Shown here piece by piece: positions 37,801-44,827 of a stretch of 64,000 nucleotides of DNA. The position numbers and the translations under genes were made by a program. The notes under the pieces are model-generated. The model was given only the letters and a program-made list of their open reading frames with translations. It ran no database searches and was not told the origin of the DNA. Position 1 is the first letter of the stretch, and every line of letters begins with the position of its first letter. The DNA is from Polaribacter sp. HaHaR_3_91 (GTDB lineage: Bacteria > Bacteroidota > Bacteroidia > Flavobacteriales > Flavobacteriaceae): the NCBI RefSeq assembly GCF_019278525.1, contig NZ_CP058986.1, positions 3,177,001-3,241,000 of the forward strand, written 5' to 3'.

Positions 37801-40800
37801 ATTACTGTAATTGTACAAATTGAAAAAAATCATACAATTAAAGAAACTCGTTTTATTAAATTAAACAATGACACAAAAACGATAAGAATACCGGTAAACA
37901 GAGAAGATCTTGGTGGTTTTGCTGTAAAGTATCACTTTGTAAATTATAATTATTTTAAAAGTGGAAGCTTATTAATTAATGTAACTGAAGAAAGAGAAAG
38001 CATAGAAATTGAAACCAATATATTTAGAGATAAGTTATTACCAGGACAAGATGAAACTTGGAGTTTTACTATTAAAAATGATAAAAACGACCAGCTTGCA
38101 GCTGAAGTTTTAGCTTCTATGTATGATGCTTCTTTAGACCAGTTTACACCTCATCAATGGAGTTTTAACCCGATAGCTTCAAAGCCAAAATATTATTCTT
38201 ACACACATAGTAATGCGAATAATAGTTTTAGCAACACTTATTTTAACGTTGTAAATACCCAAAGAAATCTATCAGGTTACCCAACAATTTCTTATGATAC
38301 TTATAATTGGTTTGGGTTTCGTTTTGGAACGAATAGAAATCTTTATTTAAGACATTCTATGGCTAAGAGAAGTGCTCCAAGCCCAGAAATGATAATGGTT
38401 GTTGAAGATGAAGCTGAAGTCTCAGAAATCATTATTGAATCTACAGAATCCGATGAAAGTGAAATGGTTGATGATGTTTCATTCGTTAAAGAGGAAGAAG
38501 AAAAAATCAATTTAGAAGGAATACAAATCAGAAAAAACTTTAATGAAACTGCTTTCTTTTTACCTCAATTAAGAACTGATAAAAACGGACAAGTAAGTTT
38601 TTCTTTTACAATGCCAGAAGCATTGACTAAATGGAAATTGCAATTATTAGCGCATACAAAATCGTTAAAATCAGCAACAAAAACATTAGAAACGGTTACT
38701 CAAAAAGAATTGATGATTGTACCAAATGCACCAAGATTTTTACGAGAAGGAGATAAAATTACACTTTCAGCAAAAGTAACCAACTTAACAAATAATCAAT
38801 TAAGTGGTTTTGCTAAACTAATTTTAACCGATGCCATTACAGGAAAAGAAATTGATATAGCATTAGAAAACTTAAACTCCAACAAAAACTTTACCGTTGA
38901 TAAAGATGGAAATACAAATGTTTCTTGGAATTTATCAATTCCGGAAACTGTACAAGCTGTTCAGTATAAAATTGTAGCTAAAGCAGGTGATTTCTCTGAT
39001 GGTGAACAAAATGTTTTACCTGTTTTATCCAACAGAATGTTGGTTACAGAAACTTTACCAATGTGGGTAAAATCTAACGAAACTAAAACTTTTACCTTAG
39101 ATAAGTTAAAGAATAATACTTCTTCTACTTTAAAAAACCATAAGTTGACTTTAGAAATGACATCAAACCCAGTTTGGTATGCCATACAATCTTTGCCATA
39201 TTTAATGGAATATCCATATGAGTGTGCAGAACAAGTTTTCTCTAGATATTATGCAAACACCTTAGCTAGTTTCGTTGCAAATTCTAACCCAAAAATTCAA
39301 GAAGTATTCAATGCTTGGAAATCTTCTGATGCGCTTTTATCAAACCTAGAAAAAAATGAGGAATTAAAATCATTAATTATTCAAGAAACTCCTTGGTTAA
39401 GAGATGCGCAATCTGAAACCGAGCAAAAAAAGAGAATTGCTTTATTATTCGACTTGAATAAGATGAAAAATGAGCAAGAAAAAGCTATCCATAAATTAGA
39501 AGACATTCAGATGAATTCTGGTGGTTTTCCTTGGTTTAAAGGTAGTAGAAATGAAAGCAATTTTATTACACAACATATTGCAACAGGTTTTGGTCATTTA
39601 CAAAAATTGGGCGTTACAGATTTAGATGCTTCAACAAAAAAAATGATTGAGAAAGCTGTACAGTTCTTAGATAAAGAACTAGACGCTCAATACAAGAAGT
39701 TATTAGACAACGCAGAGCAAATAAAGCAGAAAGCAAAAACAGAAAAGAAAGGTAAAAAAGCATATGATGATTATTTAGCTAAAAATAATTTGAACTATTT
39801 TACCATTCAGTATTTGTATATGCGTAGTTTTTACAACAACATTTCTATGGATAACAACTTGCAAAAAGCGGTTGATTATTACAGAAATCAAACTGTTACC
39901 TATTGGAATGATTATAATTTATATGCAAAAGGACAAATTGCTTTATCACTTTTTAGAAGCGATGAAAAAACAACTGCTAATCAGATTTTAAAATCGTTAA
40001 AAGAAAATTCAATTACTTCAGATGAATTAGGAATGTATTGGAAAGAAAACGCTGCTGGTTACTATTATTATCAAGCTCCTATAGAGACTCAGGCATTAAT
40101 GATTGAAACATTTTCTGAAATAGAAAACAATACAGAAACCATTGATAACCTAAAAATTTGGTTACTTAAAAACAAGCAAACTAATAGTTGGAAAACGACC
40201 AAAGCAACCTCCGAAGCCGTATATGCATTATTGTTAAATGGAACTAATTGGATTTCAGTTACAGAAATGGTAGATATAAAGGTTGGTGACAAAGAAATTA
40301 ATCCAACTAAGTTGGAAGAAGTAAAAGTAGAAGCCGGAACTGGTTATTTTAAAACTTCTTGGAATGGAAATGAAATCACACCAAAAATGGCAACAATTAC
40401 CATCAATAAAAAAGGAGAAGGAATTGCTTGGGGAGGTTTGTATTGGCAATATTTTGAAAATCTAGACAAAATTACTTCCGCAGACACACCTTTAAAACTG
40501 GATAAGAAATTATTCTTAAAAGTAAATTCAGACACAGGAAAAGAGTTACAGGAAGTAACAAAAAATACACAGTTAAAGGTTGGCGATTTAATTACAGTTA
40601 GAATAGAACTAAGGAGCGATAGAGATATGGAATTTATTCACATGAAAGACATGAGAGCTTCTGGAGTAGAACCTATAAATGTTTTATCTAGCTATAAATG
40701 GCAAGACAATTTAGGATATTACGAAAACACTAAAGATGCCGCAACAAACTTCTTTTTTGATCGATTACCAAAAGGAGTCTATGTTTTTGAATATGATCTG

Positions 40801-40908
40801 AGAGTTAATAATGCTGGAAATTTCAGCAACGGAATTACTACCATACAAAGCATGTATGCTCCAGAGTTTAGCAGTCATTCTAAAGGTGTAAGAATTAATG
40901 TGTTATAA
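34831..40908 (+). CDS. Alpha-2-macroglobulin family protein
   Basis: Very large exported protein of 2025 residues, from the ATG at 34831. MKKLTTTLIMIIAFSSFSNA is the signal peptide. The first 450 residues are mostly helical. Macroglobulin-type domains follow, including VDRNTGKPVKNAEVSLS near 490 and FTDRSIYRPGQTVYFKS near 580. An acidic segment rich in Glu/Ser lies near 1190-1230. The A2M core (ETAFFLPQLRTDKNGQVSFS and KWKLQLLAHTKS) comes next. The thioester motif is present as CAEQ (Cys1465 to Gln1468) in YPYECAEQVFSRYY. Bacterial A2Ms are thought to trap proteases in the periplasm, usually beside pbpC; no pbpC is adjacent here. Confidence 0.92.
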   Translation: MKKLTTTLIMIIAFSSFSNAQDSFKDLWLQVDRFEKDNLPKSALKIVEDIYAKADTQNDAPQLIKTLFYKSKYSLTLEEDAQLIIIDNFKKHIAKSEFPTRNVLENILGNLYWQYFTENRYKFYNRTKTEAKVDENDFRTWDLETLFKEIHCHLEASLENAAELQKTDIYDYSDILQITKDSKTYRPTLYDFLANNALDFYKSSETSITRPSYKFVLDHSDFLSDYKTFSDIKIETEDHLSLQFNALKIYQNLIQFHTKENNLNALVDIDIQRINFIYEHATFSDKQKIYLNTLNKTKQYFNKNKVSALYTFQIAKHHRELANNTLAFSICNEVINEFPKSMGAQKCTVLKNKILEKSLSITAEQFVSINTNSRALINYKNIDNLYFTAYKITSTELEKFNKTYNTADKIKFINTLEKNKKWNLKLRNEQDYLQHTTEVILPKFDNGNYLIVSSEDEIIAENSIFGTATIQATDLTLIENNFDDKYNYQIVDRNTGKPVKNAEVSLSNNKPRRGATINKKLTTDKNGFASFKSDDYYQDVIITVKTKDDVATFGNHYLYKTNRRQTNKANESLQSFIFTDRSIYRPGQTVYFKSIVIKKQGEESTVFTDDFIEINLKDVNNQTVSTLELKLNEFGSVAGEFILPNNGLTGQYAIEIKQSSKSKNTIRLNNNRSYISVEEYKRPKFETAFKSITESYKINDAITINGFAKAFSGANITDAKVVYRVHRKVQYPNWYYWRRPNPTSSSQEIINGETITDENGLFKIVFNAIPDESVDKESLPIFNYEITADVTDINGETRSATSIVNVGYHALVATILSENNIDKNSNNTTLSIDTKNLNGEFVPAKGNIKIYKLEAPKTPLRERPWGAPDYQDISENEFRKLFPHDAYSDNEMDANNWEKGTLVFNENFNTETSKKLLLKNTENWLSGKYKIVLESKDKYNQKVKDEKIVTLFATKEKQVADNSLFVIHADKPSYQIDDIVEIQLGSASKDITVIVQIEKNHTIKETRFIKLNNDTKTIRIPVNREDLGGFAVKYHFVNYNYFKSGSLLINVTEERESIEIETNIFRDKLLPGQDETWSFTIKNDKNDQLAAEVLASMYDASLDQFTPHQWSFNPIASKPKYYSYTHSNANNSFSNTYFNVVNTQRNLSGYPTISYDTYNWFGFRFGTNRNLYLRHSMAKRSAPSPEMIMVVEDEAEVSEIIIESTESDESEMVDDVSFVKEEEEKINLEGIQIRKNFNETAFFLPQLRTDKNGQVSFSFTMPEALTKWKLQLLAHTKSLKSATKTLETVTQKELMIVPNAPRFLREGDKITLSAKVTNLTNNQLSGFAKLILTDAITGKEIDIALENLNSNKNFTVDKDGNTNVSWNLSIPETVQAVQYKIVAKAGDFSDGEQNVLPVLSNRMLVTETLPMWVKSNETKTFTLDKLKNNTSSTLKNHKLTLEMTSNPVWYAIQSLPYLMEYPYECAEQVFSRYYANTLASFVANSNPKIQEVFNAWKSSDALLSNLEKNEELKSLIIQETPWLRDAQSETEQKKRIALLFDLNKMKNEQEKAIHKLEDIQMNSGGFPWFKGSRNESNFITQHIATGFGHLQKLGVTDLDASTKKMIEKAVQFLDKELDAQYKKLLDNAEQIKQKAKTEKKGKKAYDDYLAKNNLNYFTIQYLYMRSFYNNISMDNNLQKAVDYYRNQTVTYWNDYNLYAKGQIALSLFRSDEKTTANQILKSLKENSITSDELGMYWKENAAGYYYYQAPIETQALMIETFSEIENNTETIDNLKIWLLKNKQTNSWKTTKATSEAVYALLLNGTNWISVTEMVDIKVGDKEINPTKLEEVKVEAGTGYFKTSWNGNEITPKMATITINKKGEGIAWGGLYWQYFENLDKITSADTPLKLDKKLFLKVNSDTGKELQEVTKNTQLKVGDLITVRIELRSDRDMEFIHMKDMRASGVEPINVLSSYKWQDNLGYYENTKDAATNFFFDRLPKGVYVFEYDLRVNNAGNFSNGITTIQSMYAPEFSSHSKGVRINVL

Positions 40909-40966
40909 ATTTAAGCATATTACCTAGCAAAATAATACCTCTTATATTTTGAAACAAGAGTTGAAA

Positions 40967-40994
40967 GGTTGTAATTTGGGGCAACCCCCAATTT
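40967..40994 (+). promoter_or_regulatory. Competing leader hairpins before first barrel gene
   Basis: TTGGGG (40976-40981) pairs with CCCCAA (40986-40991), extended by outer AA/TT pairs. Alternatively GGTTG (40967-40971) pairs with CAACC (40982-40986). The two cannot form together. They end 9 nt before the ATG at 41003, so either could affect translation initiation. Confidence 0.4.
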
Positions 40995-41002
40995 GACATA
41001 AA

Positions 41003-41446
41003 ATGCAGAAAATATTATTAGCCCTCAGTTTAATATTTGTAGTAAACTTAACAGTAAAATCCCAAAATATATCAGACCATGCAATTGGTGTACGTATAGC
41101 CGGCGGAAATGGAACCGGAGGAGAAATCTCCTACCAAAAACATTTAGACAATAACAACCGTTTAGAAGTTGACTTAGGAATAGCCAGCGAAATTAACGAC
41201 TTTAAATTAACAGGTACATACCAATGGCTATGGAGCATCGAAAAACAATTTAACTGGTACGCCGGAGTTGGTGGTGGAGTTGTTTCTGCTAGTAAATTTG
41301 GTGTTTATGGAGCCGGAGTTGTAGGACTTGAGTATAACTTTGACGCTCCAATAGTAGCTTCCTTAGATTACAGGCCAGAACTTGGTTTCTCTGGTTCTTT
41401 TGGTTTTATTTCCAATATAGGTTTAGCTGTAAGGTATCAATTTTAA
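41003..41446 (+). CDS. Small outer-membrane beta-barrel protein (paralog 1 of 3)
   Basis: 147 residues. The start MQKILLALSLIFVVNLTVKS is a signal peptide, cut before QNISDHAIG. The rest alternates hydrophobic residues, as in an eight-strand barrel: GGEISYQKHLDNNNRLEVDLG, WNWYAGVGGG-like FNWYAGVGGGVVSAS, and a closing GLAVRYQF with C-terminal aromatic Phe. It is clearly homologous to the next two genes (shared AIGVRxxGGNG, EVDLGxA, YQWxW, FNWYAGVGGG). No function is known; it may be a structural porin-like protein. It lacks the duplicated promoter of the other two copies. Confidence 0.82.
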   Translation: MQKILLALSLIFVVNLTVKSQNISDHAIGVRIAGGNGTGGEISYQKHLDNNNRLEVDLGIASEINDFKLTGTYQWLWSIEKQFNWYAGVGGGVVSASKFGVYGAGVVGLEYNFDAPIVASLDYRPELGFSGSFGFISNIGLAVRYQF

Positions 41447-41469
41447 AAAAAAAGAACCTTTTAAAAGCC

Positions 41470-41496
41470 CTTCTACTTTAAAACTAGAAGTTTTTT
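41470..41496 (+). terminator. Terminator after barrel gene 1
   Basis: CTTCTA and TAGAAG arms around a 9-nt loop, followed by six T. Moderately stable. Confidence 0.65.
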
Positions 41497-41533
41497 ATGT
41501 GATTATCTTTGCTTTAAAATTTAATGACAAAGT

Positions 41534-41564
41534 TCATTTAGATTAAATTATAAATATAACTTTG
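41534..41564 (+). promoter_or_regulatory. Promoter of barrel gene 2
   Basis: TCATTTA at 41534-41540 and TAACTTTG (-7 box) at 41557-41564. The same pair with the same 23-nt offset and the same 34-nt distance from box to ATG recurs before gene 3 (42307 and 42330). An extra TATCTTTG at 41504-41511 is a possible second promoter. Confidence 0.65.
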
Positions 41565-41570
41565 TCCTTT

Positions 41571-41690
41571 AATAAAAAACACACTTAATTATGAAAAAAA
41601 CACTTTTAATTATCGGTCTATTAGTAGCAGGAGCATTTTCTGTAAATGCACAAAGTATTTCTGAAAATGCAATAGGTCTACGATTTAGTG
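41571..41690 (+). repeat. Near-identical 5' segment of barrel gene 2 (copy 1)
   Basis: From AATAAAAAACACACTTAATT through the signal peptide and first mature residues, this 120-nt segment differs from 42344-42463 at only a handful of positions, while the gene bodies downstream diverge more. It shows recent duplication or gene conversion. Confidence 0.85.
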
Positions 41691-42037
41691 GAGGAAATGG
41701 AGTTGGAGGAGAAATCTCTTACCAAAGAGGATTAGGAGATAACAACCGTTTAGAAGTAGATTTAGGTTTAGCAAACGAGTTTTCTGATTTTAAAGCAACA
41801 GGTTTATACCAATGGGTTTGGAATTTAGAAGATAGATTTAATTGGTATGCAGGTGTTGGTGGTGGTCTTGTTTCTGCTAGCGGAGCAAGTATCTTTGGAG
41901 CTGGTGTTGTAGGTATTGAATATGATTTTAATGCACCTATTTTACTTTCTTTAGATTACAGACCTGAAGTAGGTATTTCTGGCAATTTAAATGGTGTAAA
42001 TTCAGATATATCTTTAGCTGTAAGATATCAATTCTAA
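41591..42037 (+). CDS. Small outer-membrane beta-barrel protein (paralog 2 of 3)
   Basis: 148 residues. MKKTLLIIGLLVAGAFSVNA is the signal peptide, cut before QSISENAIG. The mature part follows the same pattern as paralog 1: LRFSGGNGVGGEISYQRGLG, LEVDLGLANEFSDFKATGLY, QWVWNLEDRFNWYAGVGGGL, IGIEYDFNAPILLSLDYRPE and a final SLAVRYQF. It has its own promoter (41534-41564) and terminator (42060-42096). Function is unknown; an outer-membrane location is inferred from the signal peptide, strand pattern and terminal Phe. Confidence 0.85.
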   Translation: MKKTLLIIGLLVAGAFSVNAQSISENAIGLRFSGGNGVGGEISYQRGLGDNNRLEVDLGLANEFSDFKATGLYQWVWNLEDRFNWYAGVGGGLVSASGASIFGAGVVGIEYDFNAPILLSLDYRPEVGISGNLNGVNSDISLAVRYQF

Positions 42038-42059
42038 ATAGAATACTTAACATAATAAA

Positions 42060-42096
42060 AGATCCTCTAAATTAATTTTTAGAGGATTTTATTTTT
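42060..42096 (+). terminator. Terminator after barrel gene 2
   Basis: ATCCTCTAAA and TTTAGAGGAT form a 10-bp stem with a T-rich tail. Nearly the same hairpin follows gene 3 at 42865-42907, so it was part of the duplicated unit. Confidence 0.9.
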
Positions 42097-42155
42097 TACT
42101 CACTTTATCTAGCGGGATAAAACCCAAAGCTAATTACATTCAAAAATTTAAACCT
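42097..42155 (-). pseudogene. Fossil fragment of the 3' end of the tfoX-like gene
   Basis: Ungapped alignment by eye with 42907-42965 gives about two-thirds identity. On the minus strand the fragment reads LALGFIPLDKV where the intact gene reads LALDFNPLAKA. A stop codon lies just upstream in the same frame and nothing else of the gene remains. It shows that the duplication which made barrel genes 2 and 3 ended inside the tfoX-like gene. Confidence 0.6.
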
Positions 42156-42306
42156 AATGCTCCAAATTAGAAATTTACTTTTAAATAACTCAAGTAGTTT
42201 AGTTTATGCTATAGGTTTTAAAATTATTCTACTTTTTTAAACCTTATACTGTAGACTAAAGTTTCTATCAAAAAACCTTTTGAATCAATAATTCAATCGA
42301 TAAAGG

Positions 42307-42337
42307 TCATTTAAACGCAGTAATACATCTAAATTTG
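42307..42337 (+). promoter_or_regulatory. Promoter of barrel gene 3
   Basis: TCATTTA at 42307-42313 and TAAATTTG (-7 box) at 42330-42337, placed exactly as in the promoter of gene 2. The bases between the two boxes differ between copies, so the boxes seem selectively kept. Confidence 0.65.
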
Positions 42338-42343
42338 AACTAT

Positions 42344-42463
42344 AATAAAAAACACACTTAATTATGAAAAAAACACTTTTAATTATCGGTCTATTAGTAG
42401 CAGGAGTATTTTCTGTAAACGCACAAAGTATTTCTGAAAATGCAATAGGTTTACGTTTAGGCG
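42344..42463 (+). repeat. Near-identical 5' segment of barrel gene 3 (copy 2)
   Basis: Second copy of the 120-nt segment at 41571-41690, covering the end of the leader, the signal peptide and the first mature residues. Confidence 0.85.
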
Positions 42464-42846
42464 ATAATGATGGATTTGGAGCAGAAGTATCTTACCAAAG
42501 AGCTTTAGGAGATAATAACAGATTAGAAATTGATTTGGGGTTAAGAGATAACAAAAACTACGACGGTTTTAAAGCTACCGGTATTTACCAATGGGTTTGG
42601 AATATTGAAGGAGGTTTTAACTGGTACGCAGGTGTTGGTGGTGGTTTAGGAAACTATAGTGGAAAAGACAACAACGATGATTTTTCTGAAACATTTGCTT
42701 TTGCAGCTGGTGATATTGGAATTGAGTATAATTTTACAGACGCACCAATATTACTTTCTTTAGATTTAAGACCAGAATTTGGTTTTGGAAATACTTATAA
42801 TGATTTTGATAATGACATTGCATTCAGTATTAGATACCAGTTCTAG
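42364..42846 (+). CDS. Small outer-membrane beta-barrel protein (paralog 3 of 3)
   Basis: 160 residues. MKKTLLIIGLLVAGVFSVNA is the signal peptide, one residue different from paralog 2, and QSISENAIGLR follows identically. The body diverges and is about 12 residues longer because of acidic Asp/Asn-rich inserts (LGDNDGFGAEVSY, DNKNYDGFKATGIY, YSGKDNNDDFSETF) that would fall in surface loops. It ends AFSIRYQF. The extended acidic loops suggest diversification of exposed loops after duplication. The terminator at 42865-42907 overlaps the end of the convergent tfoX-like gene. Confidence 0.85.
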   Translation: MKKTLLIIGLLVAGVFSVNAQSISENAIGLRLGDNDGFGAEVSYQRALGDNNRLEIDLGLRDNKNYDGFKATGIYQWVWNIEGGFNWYAGVGGGLGNYSGKDNNDDFSETFAFAAGDIGIEYNFTDAPILLSLDLRPEFGFGNTYNDFDNDIAFSIRYQF

Positions 42847-42864
42847 ATAATAAAAGATTTTATA

Positions 42865-42907
42865 AAAAAAATCCTCTAAATTAATTTTTTAGAGGATTTT
42901 CTTTTTT
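42865..42907. terminator. Terminator after barrel gene 3, overlapping tfoX-like stop
   Basis: ATCCTCTAAA (42871-42880) pairs with the TTTAGAGGAT ending at 42897, with an A run before and T run after, so it may work in both directions. The stop codon of the convergent gene lies in the stem at 42876-42878. Confidence 0.88.
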
Positions 42908-43238
42908 TACTCGCTTTTGCTAGCGGATTAAAATCTAAGGCCAACTGCAACCAATAGTTTAGGTCTTCCTCTAAATCTACCGCTTCTTCAGAGAGAAATA
43001 CAAAACCTTTCATCGGTTTTCCTGTAAAATTCATTTTATTACAACCATCCTTTACTAAAGATTCTTCATAAACATCAGGATTAATACGTGCCATAATTTC
43101 CTCTTTTATTACAGCAACATACATTTTATCATCTACCATAAATAATAAGCCTCCCATCATCTTTTTAGTGATAAAGAAAACACTTTTCTCTTTTAAAAAT
43201 TGAGAAACTCTATCTGCTAAATATTCACTATAAGCCAT
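42876..43238 (-). CDS. TfoX/Sxy N-terminal domain protein
   Basis: 120 residues matching the TfoX N-terminal domain only: KKMMGGLLFMVDDKMYVAV, then ARINPDVYEESL, then MKGFVFLSEEAVDLEEDLNYW. The tail KASKKRKSSKKLI is basic. Full TfoX/Sxy regulators of competence have a second domain that is absent here; single-domain versions are common and of unknown role. It is 8 nt downstream of the DUF4136 gene and may be co-transcribed with it. Its stop codon lies in the terminator of the neighbouring barrel gene. Confidence 0.85.
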   Translation of the reverse strand: MAYSEYLADRVSQFLKEKSVFFITKKMMGGLLFMVDDKMYVAVIKEEIMARINPDVYEESLVKDGCNKMNFTGKPMKGFVFLSEEAVDLEEDLNYWLQLALDFNPLAKASKKRKSSKKLI

Positions 43239-43246
43239 TATTATTT

Positions 43247-43762
43247 TTATTTAAGCGGATAACTTTGTAATATTTTATGAAAAACTTCTTTAAAATAAAG
43301 TATTCTTTTTTCTGGACTTCTTTTCTCTTTTATAGTTGATGTTAAAATTCCTTCCCAAAAAAGCTGGTTGGTTTTGGCATCTACAAATTCTACCATTATT
43401 TCTTCATCGAGTTTTTTTCCGCCAATTGGTATTCCGCCAGAAACTCCAATTCCACCATTTCTTCCTCCACTTCCTAAACCAATTGCAATAGTATTAGTAA
43501 CTTTAGGTGCTGATGTTTTTGCCTTAAAATTGATATAAAAATTTGGTTTTTCTACCTCATTGAATCCTAATTCTCCCATTTCTTCAAATAGAGCATCTGC
43601 TGCCCTATCTACATCAAATTCATTTAAACCTGCACCAATATCATCAAAAAAAGCATAGGTTTTATATTCCTTAAAGTTGGTATTCTCATCATAATCTGTT
43701 ATTACTTTAGATGTTGAGCAACTCATTAATAAGAGTAAAATGAAGTATTGGACTTTTTTCAT
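43247..43762 (-). CDS. DUF4136 lipoprotein
   Basis: 171 residues. MKKVQYFILLLLMSCSTSKV gives a short signal peptide and lipobox Cys15. The mature part follows the DUF4136 pattern: DYDENTNFKEYKTYAFF at the start, a glycine-rich IAIGLGSGGRNGGIGVSGG segment, and VEFVDAKTNQLFWEG near the end. Such proteins are envelope lipoproteins of unknown function. It lies between an M28 peptidase gene (8 nt) and the TfoX-like gene, all minus strand, so a three-gene operon is plausible. Confidence 0.85.
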   Translation of the reverse strand: MKKVQYFILLLLMSCSTSKVITDYDENTNFKEYKTYAFFDDIGAGLNEFDVDRAADALFEEMGELGFNEVEKPNFYINFKAKTSAPKVTNTIAIGLGSGGRNGGIGVSGGIPIGGKKLDEEIMVEFVDAKTNQLFWEGILTSTIKEKRSPEKRILYFKEVFHKILQSYPLK

Positions 43763-43770
43763 CAGAAATA

Positions 43771-44760
43771 TTATTTATTTTCTTTAATCACAACTCTTGT
43801 AGGCGTATCTTTTCCACTAATAATACTCTCTGTTCCTTTAGCAACCGCCTTTATGGTTTCTGTAATAACCGTCATATTTAAAGTTTCTACTTCATCTGAT
43901 ACTTGGTGGTAATCTTTATCAACATCTATTGGTGTTGTAGAAAAAGTATGAGAAGGCACACCTAATCTCGCCAAAGAGGCATTGTCTGATCTAAAAAATA
44001 AATTAAACTTTTTATACGGATCTGCAAATAGTTGATAACCGGTTCCTTCTAAATTCTTCTGAATAATTTTTCCGAAATCAGATCTTTCAAAACCTGTTAA
44101 CCAAGCAGTATTTGGACCAAAACTTGGCACTTTACCAATCATTTCTAAATTAATACCTGCAACAAACTTATCTGCATCAATACCTTTTCCAAAATGCGTA
44201 GAACCAATTAATCCCATTTCTTCAGCCGTAAAGGCCACAAAAAGAATGGTTCTTTCATTGTTTGCTTTCATTTTAAAGTATTCGGCCAATGCTAAAATTC
44301 CTGTTACTCCAGAAGCATCATCATTTGCACCATTATAAATACTATCTAATTGCCCTTCTTTTTTACTAATTCCTAAATGATCATAATGGGCAGAAATAAC
44401 TACAATTTCATTTTTCTTAGATTTCCCTTCTAAAATTCCGATAATATTACTGGTTGTAATTTCTTTTTTAGACCTTTTATCGCTAAACGTAAACGTTTGT
44501 CTATAATTTTTTAGAGTATCATAAGTGGTTAAACCAATTCTTTTAAATTCATTTTCTATGTATTTAGCCGCTTTTTCAATTCCTGGTGTTCCAGATTTTC
44601 TACCTTCCATATCATCCGAAGCTAGTGTATAAAGGTGTTTTTTTACAGTAATAGAATCTATCGTTGCTACCTTTTTTTTCGTTTTAACTACTTTGGAACT
44701 TTCTTTACAAGAAATAATAACTGCAAACAAAAGGACATAAACTAAATTCAATTTCTTCAT
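43771..44760 (-). CDS. M28 family zinc metallopeptidase (aminopeptidase-like)
   Basis: 329 residues with a lipoprotein-type N-terminus (MKKLNLVYVLLFAVIISCKE). M28 metal ligands are visible in order: ISAHYDHLG (His, Asp), GANDDASGVTGIL (Asp), FVAFTAEEMGLIGS (catalytic Glu pair), FRSDNASLARLGVP (Asp) and SHTFST (His). It probably removes N-terminal residues from peptides in the periplasm or at the surface. It is the first gene of the probable operon with the DUF4136 and TfoX-like genes, and divergent from kdsA. Confidence 0.9.
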   Translation of the reverse strand: MKKLNLVYVLLFAVIISCKESSKVVKTKKKVATIDSITVKKHLYTLASDDMEGRKSGTPGIEKAAKYIENEFKRIGLTTYDTLKNYRQTFTFSDKRSKKEITTSNIIGILEGKSKKNEIVVISAHYDHLGISKKEGQLDSIYNGANDDASGVTGILALAEYFKMKANNERTILFVAFTAEEMGLIGSTHFGKGIDADKFVAGINLEMIGKVPSFGPNTAWLTGFERSDFGKIIQKNLEGTGYQLFADPYKKFNLFFRSDNASLARLGVPSHTFSTTPIDVDKDYHQVSDEVETLNMTVITETIKAVAKGTESIISGKDTPTRVVIKENK

Positions 44761-44804
44761 TCTAATAGATTTTTAAAAGGCTAAATATAGCTAATTTTAT
44801 TTCG

Positions 44805-44812
44805 TATTTTTG
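44805..44812 (+). promoter_or_regulatory. kdsA -7 promoter box TATTTTTG
   Basis: Matches TAnnTTTG. It lies 15 nt before the kdsA ATG at 44828, implying a very short leader, and argues against the upstream start at 44810 which would precede transcription. Confidence 0.55.
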
Positions 44813-44827
44813 CTGAAAATATATAAA

